Shown in pieces: positions 26,355-36,104 of a stretch of 64,000 nt of DNA. The notes under the pieces were generated by a model. The model was given only the letters and a program-made list of their open reading frames with translations, ran no database searches and had not been told where the DNA came from. The DNA is from Methylococcaceae bacterium (GTDB taxonomy: Bacteria > Pseudomonadota > Gammaproteobacteria > Methylococcales > Methylomonadaceae): assembly GCA_030693065.1 (NCBI GenBank), contig JAUYBL010000036.1, forward strand, positions 62,001 to 126,000, given 5' to 3'. Each line of letters opens with the position of its first letter. Position 1 is the first letter of the stretch. A program made the translations under genes and the position numbers.

Positions 26355-26966
26355 TTATTGTGCTGGAGCAGCTGCCGGAGCTGGTGCAGAAAAATCCACC
26401 TTAGGCGGTTGAGAAATAGCTTGTTCATTTTCTACCGTAAAGCTGGGCTTGGTCTTAAGGCCGAACATCATTGCGGTGAGATTAGTCGGGAAAGATCTTA
26501 CCGTGATGTTGTAATTCTTCACGGTGTCGATGTAGCGGTTGCGCGCGACAGTAATACGGTTTTCGGTACCCTCCAGCTGGGCCTGTAAATCTCTGAACAA
26601 GCCGTCGGCTTTGAGCTGCGGATAATTTTCCGCCACCGCTAACAAGCGTGAAATAGCGTTGGTCATCTGACCTTGAGCAGCGATAAATTTCTTAAACGCC
26701 TCTTCATCATTGACCAGTTCCGGAGTGGCTTGTATGGCCCCTACCCTGGCACGGGCTTCAGTCACTTGCGTCAATACGTCTTTTTCGTGTGCCGCGTAAC
26801 CTTTCACTACATTGACCAGATTCGGTACCAGATCGGCACGGCGCTGGTATTGATTTAACACTTCTGCCCAGGACGCTTTGATGTTTTCATCGCCTGATTG
26901 CAGCTCGTTATAACCGCAGCCGGACAAGCTGGTTATCATTAATAAAGCTATTAGCCACTTGAACAT
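26355..26966 (-). CDS. lemA: LemA family lipoprotein
   Basis: 203 residues from the ATG at 26966, which has GAGGT five bases upstream; longer in-frame starts lack a site. A lipobox ITSLSGC ends the signal peptide near residue 17. The mature part is the long helical LemA bundle: QRRADLVPNLVNVVKGYAAH, RARVGAIQ, AISRLLAVAENYPQLKAD, FRDLQAQLEGTENRITVARN and NYNITVRSFPTNLTA. LemA proteins occur with TPM proteins and their role is not known. It leads the three-gene minus-strand unit lemA-TPM-TPM, with the DUF805 gene 37 bp upstream. Confidence 0.93.
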   Translation of the reverse strand: MFKWLIALLMITSLSGCGYNELQSGDENIKASWAEVLNQYQRRADLVPNLVNVVKGYAAHEKDVLTQVTEARARVGAIQATPELVNDEEAFKKFIAAQGQMTNAISRLLAVAENYPQLKADGLFRDLQAQLEGTENRITVARNRYIDTVKNYNITVRSFPTNLTAMMFGLKTKPSFTVENEQAISQPPKVDFSAPAPAAAPAQ

Positions 26967-27003
26967 GTTTAACCTCATTGGTTGGGTTTTAAGGGGTTTG
27001 TTA

Positions 27004-27363
27004 TTATTTAGGCGAGTCGCCATATTCATTGCGGCCGGGCGTGCTATCAAGCACCAAAAAGTAAAAAAGTATCAAACCGCCCAGTATTGGAATCAATGGC
27101 AGAAGCACCCACCAACCGCTTCGGTCCGTATCGTGCAGTCGTCTAACGGTGACCGTCAACCCTGGCAGCAGCAACGCTATAGCGTAAACACCGCCCAACA
27201 AACCGACGCCTGAAGTGGGATCAAAACTGCCGGTAATATGATCGACAACTCCCAACGCTATACTAATTAAAATATTAAACAGTACGAAAAACCAATATTC
27301 TTTACGCCTGGCCCGACCATTAAATTCGGCATATTTATTTAACGCTTGAAGATACCAATTCAT
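27004..27363 (-). CDS. DUF805 inner-membrane protein
   Basis: 119 residues with four hydrophobic segments. NKYAEFNGRARRKEYWFFVL near the N-terminus, TVTVRRLHDTDRSGWW in the middle and GRNEYGDSP at the end are the conserved DUF805 (YhaH/YhaI) motifs. The family is membrane-bound and of unknown role. It is upstream of lemA on the same strand and may lead that operon. Confidence 0.92.
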   Translation of the reverse strand: MNWYLQALNKYAEFNGRARRKEYWFFVLFNILISIALGVVDHITGSFDPTSGVGLLGGVYAIALLLPGLTVTVRRLHDTDRSGWWVLLPLIPILGGLILFYFLVLDSTPGRNEYGDSPK

Positions 27364-27514
27364 GAAACTCTCCGGCTAAGTAAGTATAAATTTCTGTTCT
27401 ATAGTTACATTTAGCGGCACTATTAACCACCACAAAATTAAAGTATTAATAAATCCCATCAACAACGATTTATCTGCCTTAAACCCTCTTCCCTCACTAC
27501 CTTAAAAATCTATC

Positions 27515-30265
27515 ATGACTGAAAAATACATCTACTCATTTCAAAAAGGCGACGGAAAAAATAAAGTTCTACTGGGCGGCAAAGGTGCCAATTTGTGCGA
27601 AATGACACAAATCGGCCTCAATGTACCGGCCGGTTTTGTTATTACTACTCGCGCTTGTTTGGATTATCTTGAAAGCCATCAATTACCTGAAGGTTTACTT
27701 GATGAAGTAAAAACCCATATCGCCGAAGTTGAAACGCTCTCGGGCAAACGATTTGGCGACCGCGAAAATCCATTATTAGTATCGGTGCGTTCCGGCTCGG
27801 CTATTTCCATGCCCGGTATGATGGATACTATTTTAAATTTGGGTCTTAATACCCAGACCCTGTCCGGGTTGATTGCGCAAACCGGTGATGCCCGCTTTGC
27901 TTACGATGCCTACCGCCGTTTTATTCAGCTGTTTGGTAAGGTGGCATTGGGCATTGATGATGAAAAATTCGATGTGCATTTCGCGGCTATCAAACAGCAA
28001 GCAGGGATAAAAGCAGATGTCGGTTTGGATGCCGAACACTTGCGCAAAATCAGCGAACTGTTTCTGCAAGTGGTGCAGGAAGAAACCGGCAAACCATTCC
28101 CTGAAGATGTCTACGAACAATTAGAGTTGTCCATCAAAGCAGTATTTAACTCCTGGATGGGCAAACGCGCGGTCGATTATCGGCGCGAGTTTCGCATTAC
28201 CCCACAAATGGCCAACGGCACGGCGGTTAATGTCGTCGCCATGGTGTTTGGCAACATGGGCAATGATTGCGCGACCGGCGTCGGCTTTACCCGCAACCCG
28301 GGTACCGGCGTCAATGAAATGTACGGCGAATATTTGGTTAACGCGCAAGGCGAAGATGTGGTGGCCGGTATCCGCACGCCCAAACCGGTGCATGAATTGG
28401 CTAAGGAAATGCCTGATCTCTACAAACAATTGGTTGAGTTGCGCAACAAACTGGAAGCTCATTACCAAGAAGTTCAGGACTACGAATACACCATTGAACG
28501 CGGCATTTTGTATTGCCTGCAAACACGTAACGGCAAAATGAACGCGACGGCGATGGTGCGCACTTCCGTGGAAATGGAAGCCGAAGGACTGATTAATAAA
28601 GAACAAGCGTTACTACGCATCAACCCGGAATTATTGGAGCAGCTGTTACATCCGCAACTTGATCCTACCCATAAAGTCCAGTCGGTGGCCCAAGGTTTAC
28701 CCGCCTCGCCGGGTGCCGCGTCCGGTAAATGTGTATTCGACGCTGACACCGCTGAATTAATGGGACGTGCCGGTGAGCATGTCATTTTATTAAGAGAAGA
28801 AACCAAGCCTGAAGATATTCATGGATTTTTTGCCGCCCAAGGGATTTTAACCAGTCGTGGCGGTAAAACTTCACATGCCGCAGTAGTTGCCCGCGGCATG
28901 GGCAAAGCCTGTATTGCCGGTGCGGAAGACATAAAAATAGACGTCCGCGCCCGCCAAGCCGTCATCGGCGACCTGCAACTGCGCGAAGGCGACATCATCA
29001 CTATCGATGGCAGTACCGGGCTGATCTATGTCGGCAAAATCCCCACCATTGAACCGTCATTTTCCGACGAATTAAAAACCTTATTATCCTGGGCTGATGA
29101 AGTCGCCGAATTGGAAGTGCATGCCAATGTCGATACCCCGGAACGCGCGCGCATGGCCGTCAGTTATGGTGCTACAGGTATTGGTCTATGCCGTACCGAA
29201 CGCATGTTCAACGCCTCAGATCGCCTGCCTTTGGTGATTGATATGATTCTGGCTGACAGCAAAGAAATCAGGGAAGAAGCATTGGGAAAACTGTTTCCAA
29301 TTCAGCGCGATGACTTTAAACAAATTTTTGAAGCGATGTCACCCTACCCCGTTACCGTTCGCCTGTTAGATCCACCGATGCATGAATTCTTACCCAGCGA
29401 AGATCAGCTGAAAGATGAAATCAAATCGTTGAATCTTTATAAAGTGATGATTCACGGACAGCAGGTGACGCTGGATACCTTGGGCAGCCAGATTGCATTG
29501 CCGACTCCGTTCAATCAATTGAATGAGGAAATTATCAATAAAGCGATCGCTAAAAAAGAATTGATGCTGAAAAAAGTAAAAGAGCTTTACGAAGTCAATC
29601 CTATGCTGGGCCATCGGGGCGTGCGTCTTGGCATGTCATATCCGGAAATTTACCAGATGCAAATTCGCTCCATTCTTGAAGCGGCGGCATTGTGTACCCA
29701 AGAAGGCACGCCGATTTTGCCTGAAATCATGGTGCCGCAAGTAATCACGGTTCAGGAGTTGATCAAAGTAAAAACTTACGTCGACCAAATTCAACAGGAA
29801 GTCGAAAGCCAGTACGGCCTCTCCCTGAAATTTAAATTCGGCACCATGATTGAAACTGTTAGAGCTTGCACGCGTGCAGGAGAATTAGCGGAAGTAGCCG
29901 AATTTTTCTCATTCGGTACTAATGACTTAACTCAGGCGACCTTCTCATTTTCTCGTGAAGATGCGGAAAACAAATTCCTGCCGCTGTATAACGAAACCGG
30001 TCTACTTGAAGACAACCCTTTTGAAGTGCTTGATGCCAAAGGTGTCGGTCAATTAATGAAAATGACCGCTGTTTCAGGACATGCAACCCGGCCCGATATA
30101 AAAATAGGTATCTGCGGCGAACAAGGCGGACATCCCCAATCGATTCGCTTTTGTCACCATATCAAACTGGATTATGTCTCTTGCTCTGCTCCGCGCATCC
30201 CTATCGCCAGACTGGCGGTTGCGCATGCAAAATTGCTGGAAGATCAATACATTCCTAATCACTAA
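27515..30265 (+). CDS. ppdK: Pyruvate, phosphate dikinase
   Basis: 916 residues, the full family length. The N-terminal nucleotide-binding domain starts IYSFQKGDGKNKVLLGGKGA and includes SVRSGSAISMPGMMDTILNL and FTRNPGTG. The swivelling phosphohistidine domain has GGKTSHAAVVARGMGKACIA with the catalytic histidine (about residue 454). The C-terminal TIM-barrel has GIGLCRTERMF, PMLGHRGVRLGMSYPEIY, FSFGTNDLTQATFSFSRED and GICGEQGGHP with the active-site cysteine. It interconverts pyruvate, ATP and phosphate with PEP, AMP and pyrophosphate. In methanotrophs it works beside pyruvate kinase in a pyrophosphate-linked glycolysis. It is transcribed alone and followed by a large inverted repeat. Confidence 0.97.
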   Translation: MTEKYIYSFQKGDGKNKVLLGGKGANLCEMTQIGLNVPAGFVITTRACLDYLESHQLPEGLLDEVKTHIAEVETLSGKRFGDRENPLLVSVRSGSAISMPGMMDTILNLGLNTQTLSGLIAQTGDARFAYDAYRRFIQLFGKVALGIDDEKFDVHFAAIKQQAGIKADVGLDAEHLRKISELFLQVVQEETGKPFPEDVYEQLELSIKAVFNSWMGKRAVDYRREFRITPQMANGTAVNVVAMVFGNMGNDCATGVGFTRNPGTGVNEMYGEYLVNAQGEDVVAGIRTPKPVHELAKEMPDLYKQLVELRNKLEAHYQEVQDYEYTIERGILYCLQTRNGKMNATAMVRTSVEMEAEGLINKEQALLRINPELLEQLLHPQLDPTHKVQSVAQGLPASPGAASGKCVFDADTAELMGRAGEHVILLREETKPEDIHGFFAAQGILTSRGGKTSHAAVVARGMGKACIAGAEDIKIDVRARQAVIGDLQLREGDIITIDGSTGLIYVGKIPTIEPSFSDELKTLLSWADEVAELEVHANVDTPERARMAVSYGATGIGLCRTERMFNASDRLPLVIDMILADSKEIREEALGKLFPIQRDDFKQIFEAMSPYPVTVRLLDPPMHEFLPSEDQLKDEIKSLNLYKVMIHGQQVTLDTLGSQIALPTPFNQLNEEIINKAIAKKELMLKKVKELYEVNPMLGHRGVRLGMSYPEIYQMQIRSILEAAALCTQEGTPILPEIMVPQVITVQELIKVKTYVDQIQQEVESQYGLSLKFKFGTMIETVRACTRAGELAEVAEFFSFGTNDLTQATFSFSREDAENKFLPLYNETGLLEDNPFEVLDAKGVGQLMKMTAVSGHATRPDIKIGICGEQGGHPQSIRFCHHIKLDYVSCSAPRIPIARLAVAHAKLLEDQYIPNH

Positions 30266-30319
30266 CTGATGTTATGCAGAAGCGGTTTTTCTCCCGTTAT
30301 TACGCCCCGAGCATCGCAG

Positions 30320-30445
30320 CTCTTGTGCCCTGTGGGTATTTGGCGAAATAGGCCCGCAAGGGGAGCGGCATGGATGCCGCTCGTTTTCGCAGAGCCAGGG
30401 ATGGCCCTCCGAAAACCCTCGCCAAATACCCACAGGGCACAAGAG
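30320..30445. repeat. Long inverted repeat with 27-bp perfect arms
   Basis: CTCTTGTGCCCTGTGGGTAT and seven further bases at 30320-30346 are exactly mirrored at 30419-30445. The 72-bp centre contains a second short palindrome GCGGCATGGATGCCGC. Because of the symmetry, both strands show open frames that are not genes. Confidence 0.92.
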
Positions 30446-30490
30446 CGAGAAGCGCAGGAAATTGGCGGAATCCGGGTCGCCTTTTCTTTG

Positions 30491-30524
30491 GATACTTTCT
30501 TTTGGCGAAGCAAAAGAAAGTATC
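30491..30524. repeat. Inverted repeat GATACTTTCTTTTG
   Basis: Perfect 14-bp arms (30491-30504 and 30511-30524) around GCGAAG. It is directly beside the 27-bp inverted repeat, so 30266-30600 is probably a composite of repeat elements; the rest of the gap to 30655 has no recognisable feature. Confidence 0.88.
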
Positions 30525-30655
30525 TCGCCTGTCGGTGCGAGAACCGATAATAAAACAATCCGTCGCGATAGCGACACCAGCGATCCTTGAGTATCGATAA
30601 CGATCATTTCTTTTGGTTTGAGTAACATCAGTCACTAATAATCCAGCGAACTATC

Positions 30656-30685
30656 GTGGGAGCGATGACAAAATGTCGGTCCCAC
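30656..30685. repeat. REP-like hairpin after plcP
   Basis: GTGGGAGCGATGACA and TGTCGGTCCCAC pair with one or two mismatches around AAA. It lies 5 bp beyond the plcP stop, and could end or protect the transcript although it lacks a T-run. Confidence 0.6.
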
Positions 30686-30690
30686 GGGAT

Positions 30691-31506
30691 TCACTCAGCA
30701 TTGCCGAAAGAGGCTGAATAGTCAGGCATATCCGTTGAATTGATTGGTAATTGATTAAAGTCATCGACCGACTCCGTTTTGTGCCACTTCACGAGCTCTA
30801 ACGTCCCATCGAAATGCTCCACGATTGCCGTGCAGCTTTCCACAAAATCCCCGGTATTAACGTATAAAAAACCACCGATGTCTTTAATTTCCGCGTGGTG
30901 TATATGACCACAAATTACCCCGTCCAGACCTTGATCCTGCAGCGTGCTGACGATGCTCACTTCGTAATCGGAAATAAACTGCACCACATTTTTGACTTTG
31001 AATTTAACAAAAGCAGCTAACGAGAAGTTTGACTGCCACCCCAACCAACGCCTGATCACCCGCAAGAAACGATTGATCCAAATTAAAAAGTCATAGCCCT
31101 CGCTACCTAGCTTGGCAATCCACCGATGGCATTTAGCGATGGTGTCGTATTCATCACCATGGACCACCAGAAATTGCTTTCCACCAAATGTGGTATGAAC
31201 ATCTGAATTTTTGACAGTAATATCACCAAAAACGTATTGATCGTATTCCCTGACGTTTTCGTCATGATTGCCGGGTATATAAATCACTTGCGTGCCATGC
31301 CTAGCCTTGCGCAGAACTTTTTGAATCACCGTATTGTGATCTCTGGGCCAATACATCTTCTTGGAAAGCGACCAAAAATCGATAATGTCACCTACCAGAT
31401 ACAGCTTTTCGCTGTCATTGTGCTTTAGAAAATCAAGCAATACATCGGCTTGGCATTGGGTAGAACCCAAGTGTAAATCAGAAATCCAGATGGTTCGATA
31501 ATTCAT
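30691..31506 (-). CDS. plcP: PlcP-like phospholipase C / UDP-2,3-diacylglucosamine hydrolase-family metallophosphoesterase
   Basis: 271 residues with LpxH-type metal motifs: IWISDLHLGSTQCQ (about 7-20), LVGDIIDFWSLSK, YIPGNHDENVREY, LVVHGDEYD and VICGHIHHAEI. True LpxH is nearer 240 residues. The lines YWPRDHNTVIQKVLRKARHG and VNTGDFVESCTAIVEHFDG match what I know of PlcP of Sinorhizobium and marine bacteria. PlcP cleaves phosphatidylglycerol and phosphatidylethanolamine headgroups so that phosphorus-free lipids can replace phospholipids during phosphate starvation. A near-consensus Pho box lies 57 bp upstream, supporting this over a housekeeping lipid A role. The partner glycosyltransferase (Agt) is not adjacent. 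Family firm; PlcP function is inferred. Confidence 0.8.
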   Translation of the reverse strand: MNYRTIWISDLHLGSTQCQADVLLDFLKHNDSEKLYLVGDIIDFWSLSKKMYWPRDHNTVIQKVLRKARHGTQVIYIPGNHDENVREYDQYVFGDITVKNSDVHTTFGGKQFLVVHGDEYDTIAKCHRWIAKLGSEGYDFLIWINRFLRVIRRWLGWQSNFSLAAFVKFKVKNVVQFISDYEVSIVSTLQDQGLDGVICGHIHHAEIKDIGGFLYVNTGDFVESCTAIVEHFDGTLELVKWHKTESVDDFNQLPINSTDMPDYSASFGNAE

Positions 31507-31562
31507 GAGGAATGTCTCAAAGAGTGCCTTGGCACCGTCCGTTCTTAATTTAAGCCGCGTAA

Positions 31563-31580
31563 ATGACAGAATGATGACAA
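31563..31580 (-). promoter_or_regulatory. Strong Pho box upstream of plcP
   Basis: The coding (minus) strand reads TTGTCATCATTCTGTCAT, two half-sites TTGTCAT and CTGTCAT 11 bp apart, the closest match to the PhoB consensus in the window. It is 57 bp before the plcP start and about 300 bp from the divergent V-ATPase operon. Confidence 0.82.
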
Positions 31581-31626
31581 AAATTGAATATCAAAGAACC
31601 TCATAAAACCATCCTAAATTAAACAG

Positions 31627-31689
31627 TTGGCAACCTCGAAAAACCCAGCACGTTTACAAGCTCAGTGCCTATGCGGCATAAATTCAAAC
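31627..31689. repeat. Truncated MITE-like element, copy C
   Basis: TTGGCAACCTCGAAAAACCC and CTCAGTGCCTATGCGGCATA match one end of copy A with mutations. The other terminal repeat is absent. The remaining plcP/V-ATPase gap (31690-31878) is A+T-rich promoter-like DNA ending in AAGGTGAG before the atpB start. Confidence 0.6.
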
Positions 31690-31878
31690 ATTTTTAAAAA
31701 GCCGCCAAACAAAATCACGCACCCAACTATTTCCTAAATCCAAATATATCAATTACTTAATTCTTGCCTTAAATACCAACGTTTTCGATATAAGTATTTG
31801 TACCAATAGCATTGGATATTCAGTAGGTTCAAATTGTAAAGACAGATTATTTCCCCGCTAGTACAAGGTGAGTAAACA

Positions 31879-33240
31879 ATGAACGTTCTGCAAAATTTAG
31901 TGCGTCATACGCGGCTTCTGGAAATCGTCGGTGATTTGATACGTGTGCAGGCAGAAGGTGTGGCTTTTGGTGATCTTGCCATGGTTGAAAACATCGACGG
32001 CGAGCGTTCACTAGCCAAAGTGGTCGATCTTGATCGGGACGTCGTCAGCCTGCAAGTGTTCTCCGGGGGCAAAGGGCTATCTACCGACGCCAAAGTAAAT
32101 TTCCTCGGTCGCTCTCTTGATGTCATCTACTCCGATAACATTCTCGGCAGAATCTTCCGAGGTTCCGGGGAATCTATCGATGGCGGTCCCGAGTTGCCGA
32201 CCGATCCGCGCATTCCAGTAGCTGGCCCCACGGTTAATCCGGTGATGCGCGTCATGCCGTCGCGGATGATCGAAACCAAAGTGCCGATGATCGATCTGTT
32301 CAACTGTCTGGTGGAAAGCCAGAAAATCCCTATCTTTTCCGTCGCCGGTGAACCTTTTAACCAGTTGCTGGCACGCATCGGTTTTCAGGCCAACGCCGAC
32401 GTGGTGGTATTCGGCGGCATGGGCCTGATTTTCGACGACTATCATTTCTTCCGCACCGCCTTTGAGGAGCATGGTGTTTTTCATCGCACCGTGATGTTCG
32501 TCAATCAAGCTTCTGACCCGCTGGTTGAACGGCTGCTAGTACCTGATATGGCGTTGGCCGTTGCGGAAAAAATGGCGGTTGAAGGCAACAAGCGCGTGTT
32601 GGTATTGCTGACCGACATGACCGCCTATGCCGATGCCATGAAAGAACTGGGCGTCGCGCAGGAACGCATTCCCGCTGTGCGCGGCTACATGGGCGACCTT
32701 TACACGCAACTCGCCTCGCGCTATGAAAAAGCCTGTGATTTCAAAGGCGCGGGTTCAGTAACCATACTCAGCGTAACCACCATGCCCGGCGATGATGTGA
32801 CGCATCCGGTGCCGGATAATACCGGCTACATCACCGAAGGTCAGTTCTATCTGCATAATGGTTTTATCGATCCGTTCGGCTCGCTATCAAGACTAAAACA
32901 GCATGTCGTTGGCAAAGCCACCCGCGAAGATCACAGCCAGATTATGAATACCATGATCCGCTTTTATTCCGGCGCGGTGGAAGCGCAAAAAAAGCAGGCT
33001 ATGGCTTTTGAACTTTCGCCTTTTGACGACAAGTTGCTCAAATTTGGTCGTTTGTTCCGCGAGCGCTTTATGGAAATTGGCGTATCAATGCCGGTTATCC
33101 AGGCATTGGATCTTTGTTGGCTAACGCTGTCTGAATGCTTTGAGCCCAAAGAATTGCTGATGAAGCAAAACCTGATCGACAAATATTTCCCCAAAGCGAC
33201 GCTGGGTATAAGTGAAGAAACGTTGGATAAAGTTGCATAA
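31879..33240 (+). CDS. atpB: V-type ATPase subunit B
   Basis: 453 residues; AAGGTGAG lies six bases before the ATG. It has the non-catalytic V/A-ATPase subunit B pattern: VQAEGVAFGDLAMVE, VMPSRMIETKVPMIDLFN, KIPIFSVAGEPFNQLLARIG in place of a P-loop, VLLTDMTAYADAMKELGVAQ, VTMPGDDVTHPVPDNTGYIT and DPFGSLSRLKQHV. With subunit A it forms the A3B3 headpiece on the cytoplasmic side. It is the first gene of a seven-gene operon (31879-39254) whose members overlap or abut. Confidence 0.95.
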   Translation: MNVLQNLVRHTRLLEIVGDLIRVQAEGVAFGDLAMVENIDGERSLAKVVDLDRDVVSLQVFSGGKGLSTDAKVNFLGRSLDVIYSDNILGRIFRGSGESIDGGPELPTDPRIPVAGPTVNPVMRVMPSRMIETKVPMIDLFNCLVESQKIPIFSVAGEPFNQLLARIGFQANADVVVFGGMGLIFDDYHFFRTAFEEHGVFHRTVMFVNQASDPLVERLLVPDMALAVAEKMAVEGNKRVLVLLTDMTAYADAMKELGVAQERIPAVRGYMGDLYTQLASRYEKACDFKGAGSVTILSVTTMPGDDVTHPVPDNTGYITEGQFYLHNGFIDPFGSLSRLKQHVVGKATREDHSQIMNTMIRFYSGAVEAQKKQAMAFELSPFDDKLLKFGRLFRERFMEIGVSMPVIQALDLCWLTLSECFEPKELLMKQNLIDKYFPKATLGISEETLDKVA

Positions 33241-33246
33241 ACCGTC

Positions 33247-33866
<620 letters not shown>

Positions 33867-33870
<4 letters not shown>

Positions 33871-35651
33871 GCATTATCAGCATGCACAAAGTGACTTTTA
33901 TCGGCATGACCGCTGACCGCGATCGCTTATTGGCTAACCTGCAGAAAATGGGCTGTCTGCAAATTATTCCACTGGCCTCCGAAAGCTCGGTAATTGCTGA
34001 AACGGCACACACCGCAGGAGAGCGCGATGCTTTGAAATTTCTACACTCGTATCCGCAGCGAAGACGACAAGTTCTGGATAAAGAGCAGTTTGATGCCGTA
34101 GCAGTTGAGCAGCAGACGCTAGAAGTGAGAAATCGCTTGCATGACTTGAAGGATGAACGTGATTTTTTAATCAAGCGCATCCAGGACATACGTCCTTGGG
34201 GCGACTTCGTATTGCCGTCGTTGCAGGAGATGGGTAACCTGCGGCTTTGGTTTTACGTGGTTCCACATAAAGAGTTAGCAAAAATCCAGGCGTCCGAGCG
34301 GGTTTGGGAAATTATCCAGCGCGATAACAAAGTTTGTTACGTCATCGTGGTCGACAAAGAAGAACCGTCAGGTATGCCCGTTCCCCGCATTCATTTTGGT
34401 TGCAAGCCTCGGCATGAACTGGAAGCTCGGCTCAATTTTGTAGAATTAGCGATAGAAGACGCTCAGGCAGAACGCGCTTATTTAACCCGCTGGCATGATT
34501 TATTTCGTGACGGTCTTAATCGACTTGAAGATATAGCGGTTTGCAAGGGCGCTGCGACGCAAGTTTATAGTAACGATTCTGCTTTTGCTTTGCAGGGCTG
34601 GGCACCGGTTGATAGCTTACCGGCACTTGATGATTACTCGAAAAAGCAGGCATTTTACTTTGCCTCAGCCGCTCCCGGCCAACAAGACAACCCGCCTACC
34701 CTGATGCGTAATCCGTCCTGGCTTAGCGCCGGTGAGGATTTGGTCACTTTTTACATGACACCGGGTTATCAAACTTGGGATCCCTCGGGCGTGGTTTTTA
34801 TTTCCTTTACGCTGTTTTTTGCAATGATCATAGCCGATGCCGGTTATGGCGCCGCCTTGGGGCTTGGGTTAATGTTCGGCTGGAGCAAGATGGGGCGCAC
34901 GTCCTCCGGTCGCCGTTTTCGTCCTTTACTTTTGTCGGTGGTGGTTGTCTCTCTAGGCGTTGGCGTCCTGTTCGGCAGTTATTTCGGCGTCACCCCTCCC
35001 GATGAATCCTTTTTGGGAAAGCTGCATGTTCTTGAGATAAGCGACACCAACCGCATGATGATGATTTCCGTCGTTATCGGTGTTTTCCATATCATCCTTG
35101 CCAATGTAATGAACGCCTATCGTTACCCGCATTGGCAAGACAGACTGCCTTCAGTCGGCTGGATCTCTGTAATTTGCGGCGGCGTTGCACTGGCGATTAG
35201 CGGTTCGATAGCACTGTCTGGTGTGAAAGAGTCCGGCATTGCCTTAATGTCGATCGGTGCGTTATTAATCGTGTGGTTTACCTCGCCCCATGCCAAACCA
35301 ATCACCCGTTTTCTTCATGGCTTAGAGGGTCTGACCAAACTGTCCGGCGCGTTAGGCGATGTCTTAAGTTATCTGCGTCTGTTTGCGCTGGGTCTTGGCG
35401 GCGCGTCACTGGCTATCGAATTTAACCACATGGCAGCTGACATCTATGCAGGATTCCCAGGAGTCGGCTTGATCTTCGCGTTGCTGATTCTCGTGCTCGG
35501 GCACGGGCTTAATTTAATACTCGGCATTAGCAGCGGCGTTATTCACGGACTGCGACTGAATGTGATCGAGTTTTTCAACTGGGGCCTCAAAGAAGAGGGA
35601 ACCCTCTACAAACCATTTAAACAATCAGAGGATAATTTATGGAACCGTTAA
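33867..35651 (+). CDS. atpI: V-type ATPase subunit I (a-subunit)
   Basis: 594 residues. The N-terminal half is a cytoplasmic coiled-coil peripheral-stalk domain (VRNRLHDLKDERDFLIKRIQ region); from about residue 300 there are seven or so membrane helices, beginning GVVFISFTLFFAMIIADAGY. GALGDVLSYLRLFALGLGG (about 494-512) holds the essential arginine that faces the rotor ring. It is slightly shorter than archaeal I subunits (about 650), as in chlamydial operons. It starts inside atpD and overlaps atpK by 13 bp. Confidence 0.94.
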
Positions 35652-36085
35652 TTTTGGGACTGGGCTGGCTGGGGCTTTACGCCCCGTTAGGATTGGCTGC
35701 GATTGGCAGCTCTGTCGGCTGCATGCGCGCAGGCAGCGCGGCCTGCGGCGCTTTGTTGGAAGTTGAAAGCGGTTATGGGCGTTTTATTGGCGTTGCGGCA
35801 TTACCGTCCTCAATTACCATTTACGGCATCGTCGTCACCATGTCACTGCGTCGTGAATTGACCCTCGAAAATTCTCCGGGAATTTTTGGTTTGGGTGTCC
35901 TGACCGGACTGGCACTGTTGTATTGCGCTATCGCTCAAGGCGACGCCTGCACCGCATCAATCAATGCATCTAAAAGCAAGCAGGAAGTTTTTGGTATCTC
36001 TATTGCGCCTGCGGCGCTGATTGAAGGCTTCGCGGTCTTCGCTTTCGTCTTTGCGCTGGTGCTGGCAGCCGACATTCCGAAATAA
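35639..36085 (+). CDS. atpK: V-type ATPase subunit K (proteolipid, two hairpins)
   Basis: 148 residues with four membrane helices, a duplicated c-subunit. The carboxylate is in the fourth helix, PAALIEGFAVFAFVF (Glu129). Only the second hairpin carries it, as usual for V-type K. AIAQGD (Gln100) fits the third-helix glutamine of Enterococcus NtpK, but the second-helix LPGTQGLYG segment reads LPSSITIYG (55-63), so the glutamine ligand for sodium is replaced by Ile59. Ion specificity therefore cannot be assumed to be sodium. The ring turns against AtpI. Confidence 0.92.
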   Translation: MEPLILGLGWLGLYAPLGLAAIGSSVGCMRAGSAACGALLEVESGYGRFIGVAALPSSITIYGIVVTMSLRRELTLENSPGIFGLGVLTGLALLYCAIAQGDACTASINASKSKQEVFGISIAPAALIEGFAVFAFVFALVLAADIPK

Positions 36086-36104
36086 CCTAGACGAGACCAA
36101 TATC

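Noticed and set aside
30262-30635. Overlapping frames of 93-118 codons on both strands after ppdK
   Set aside because: They are generated by the 27-bp and 14-bp inverted repeats. They show low-complexity translated text and no start signals.
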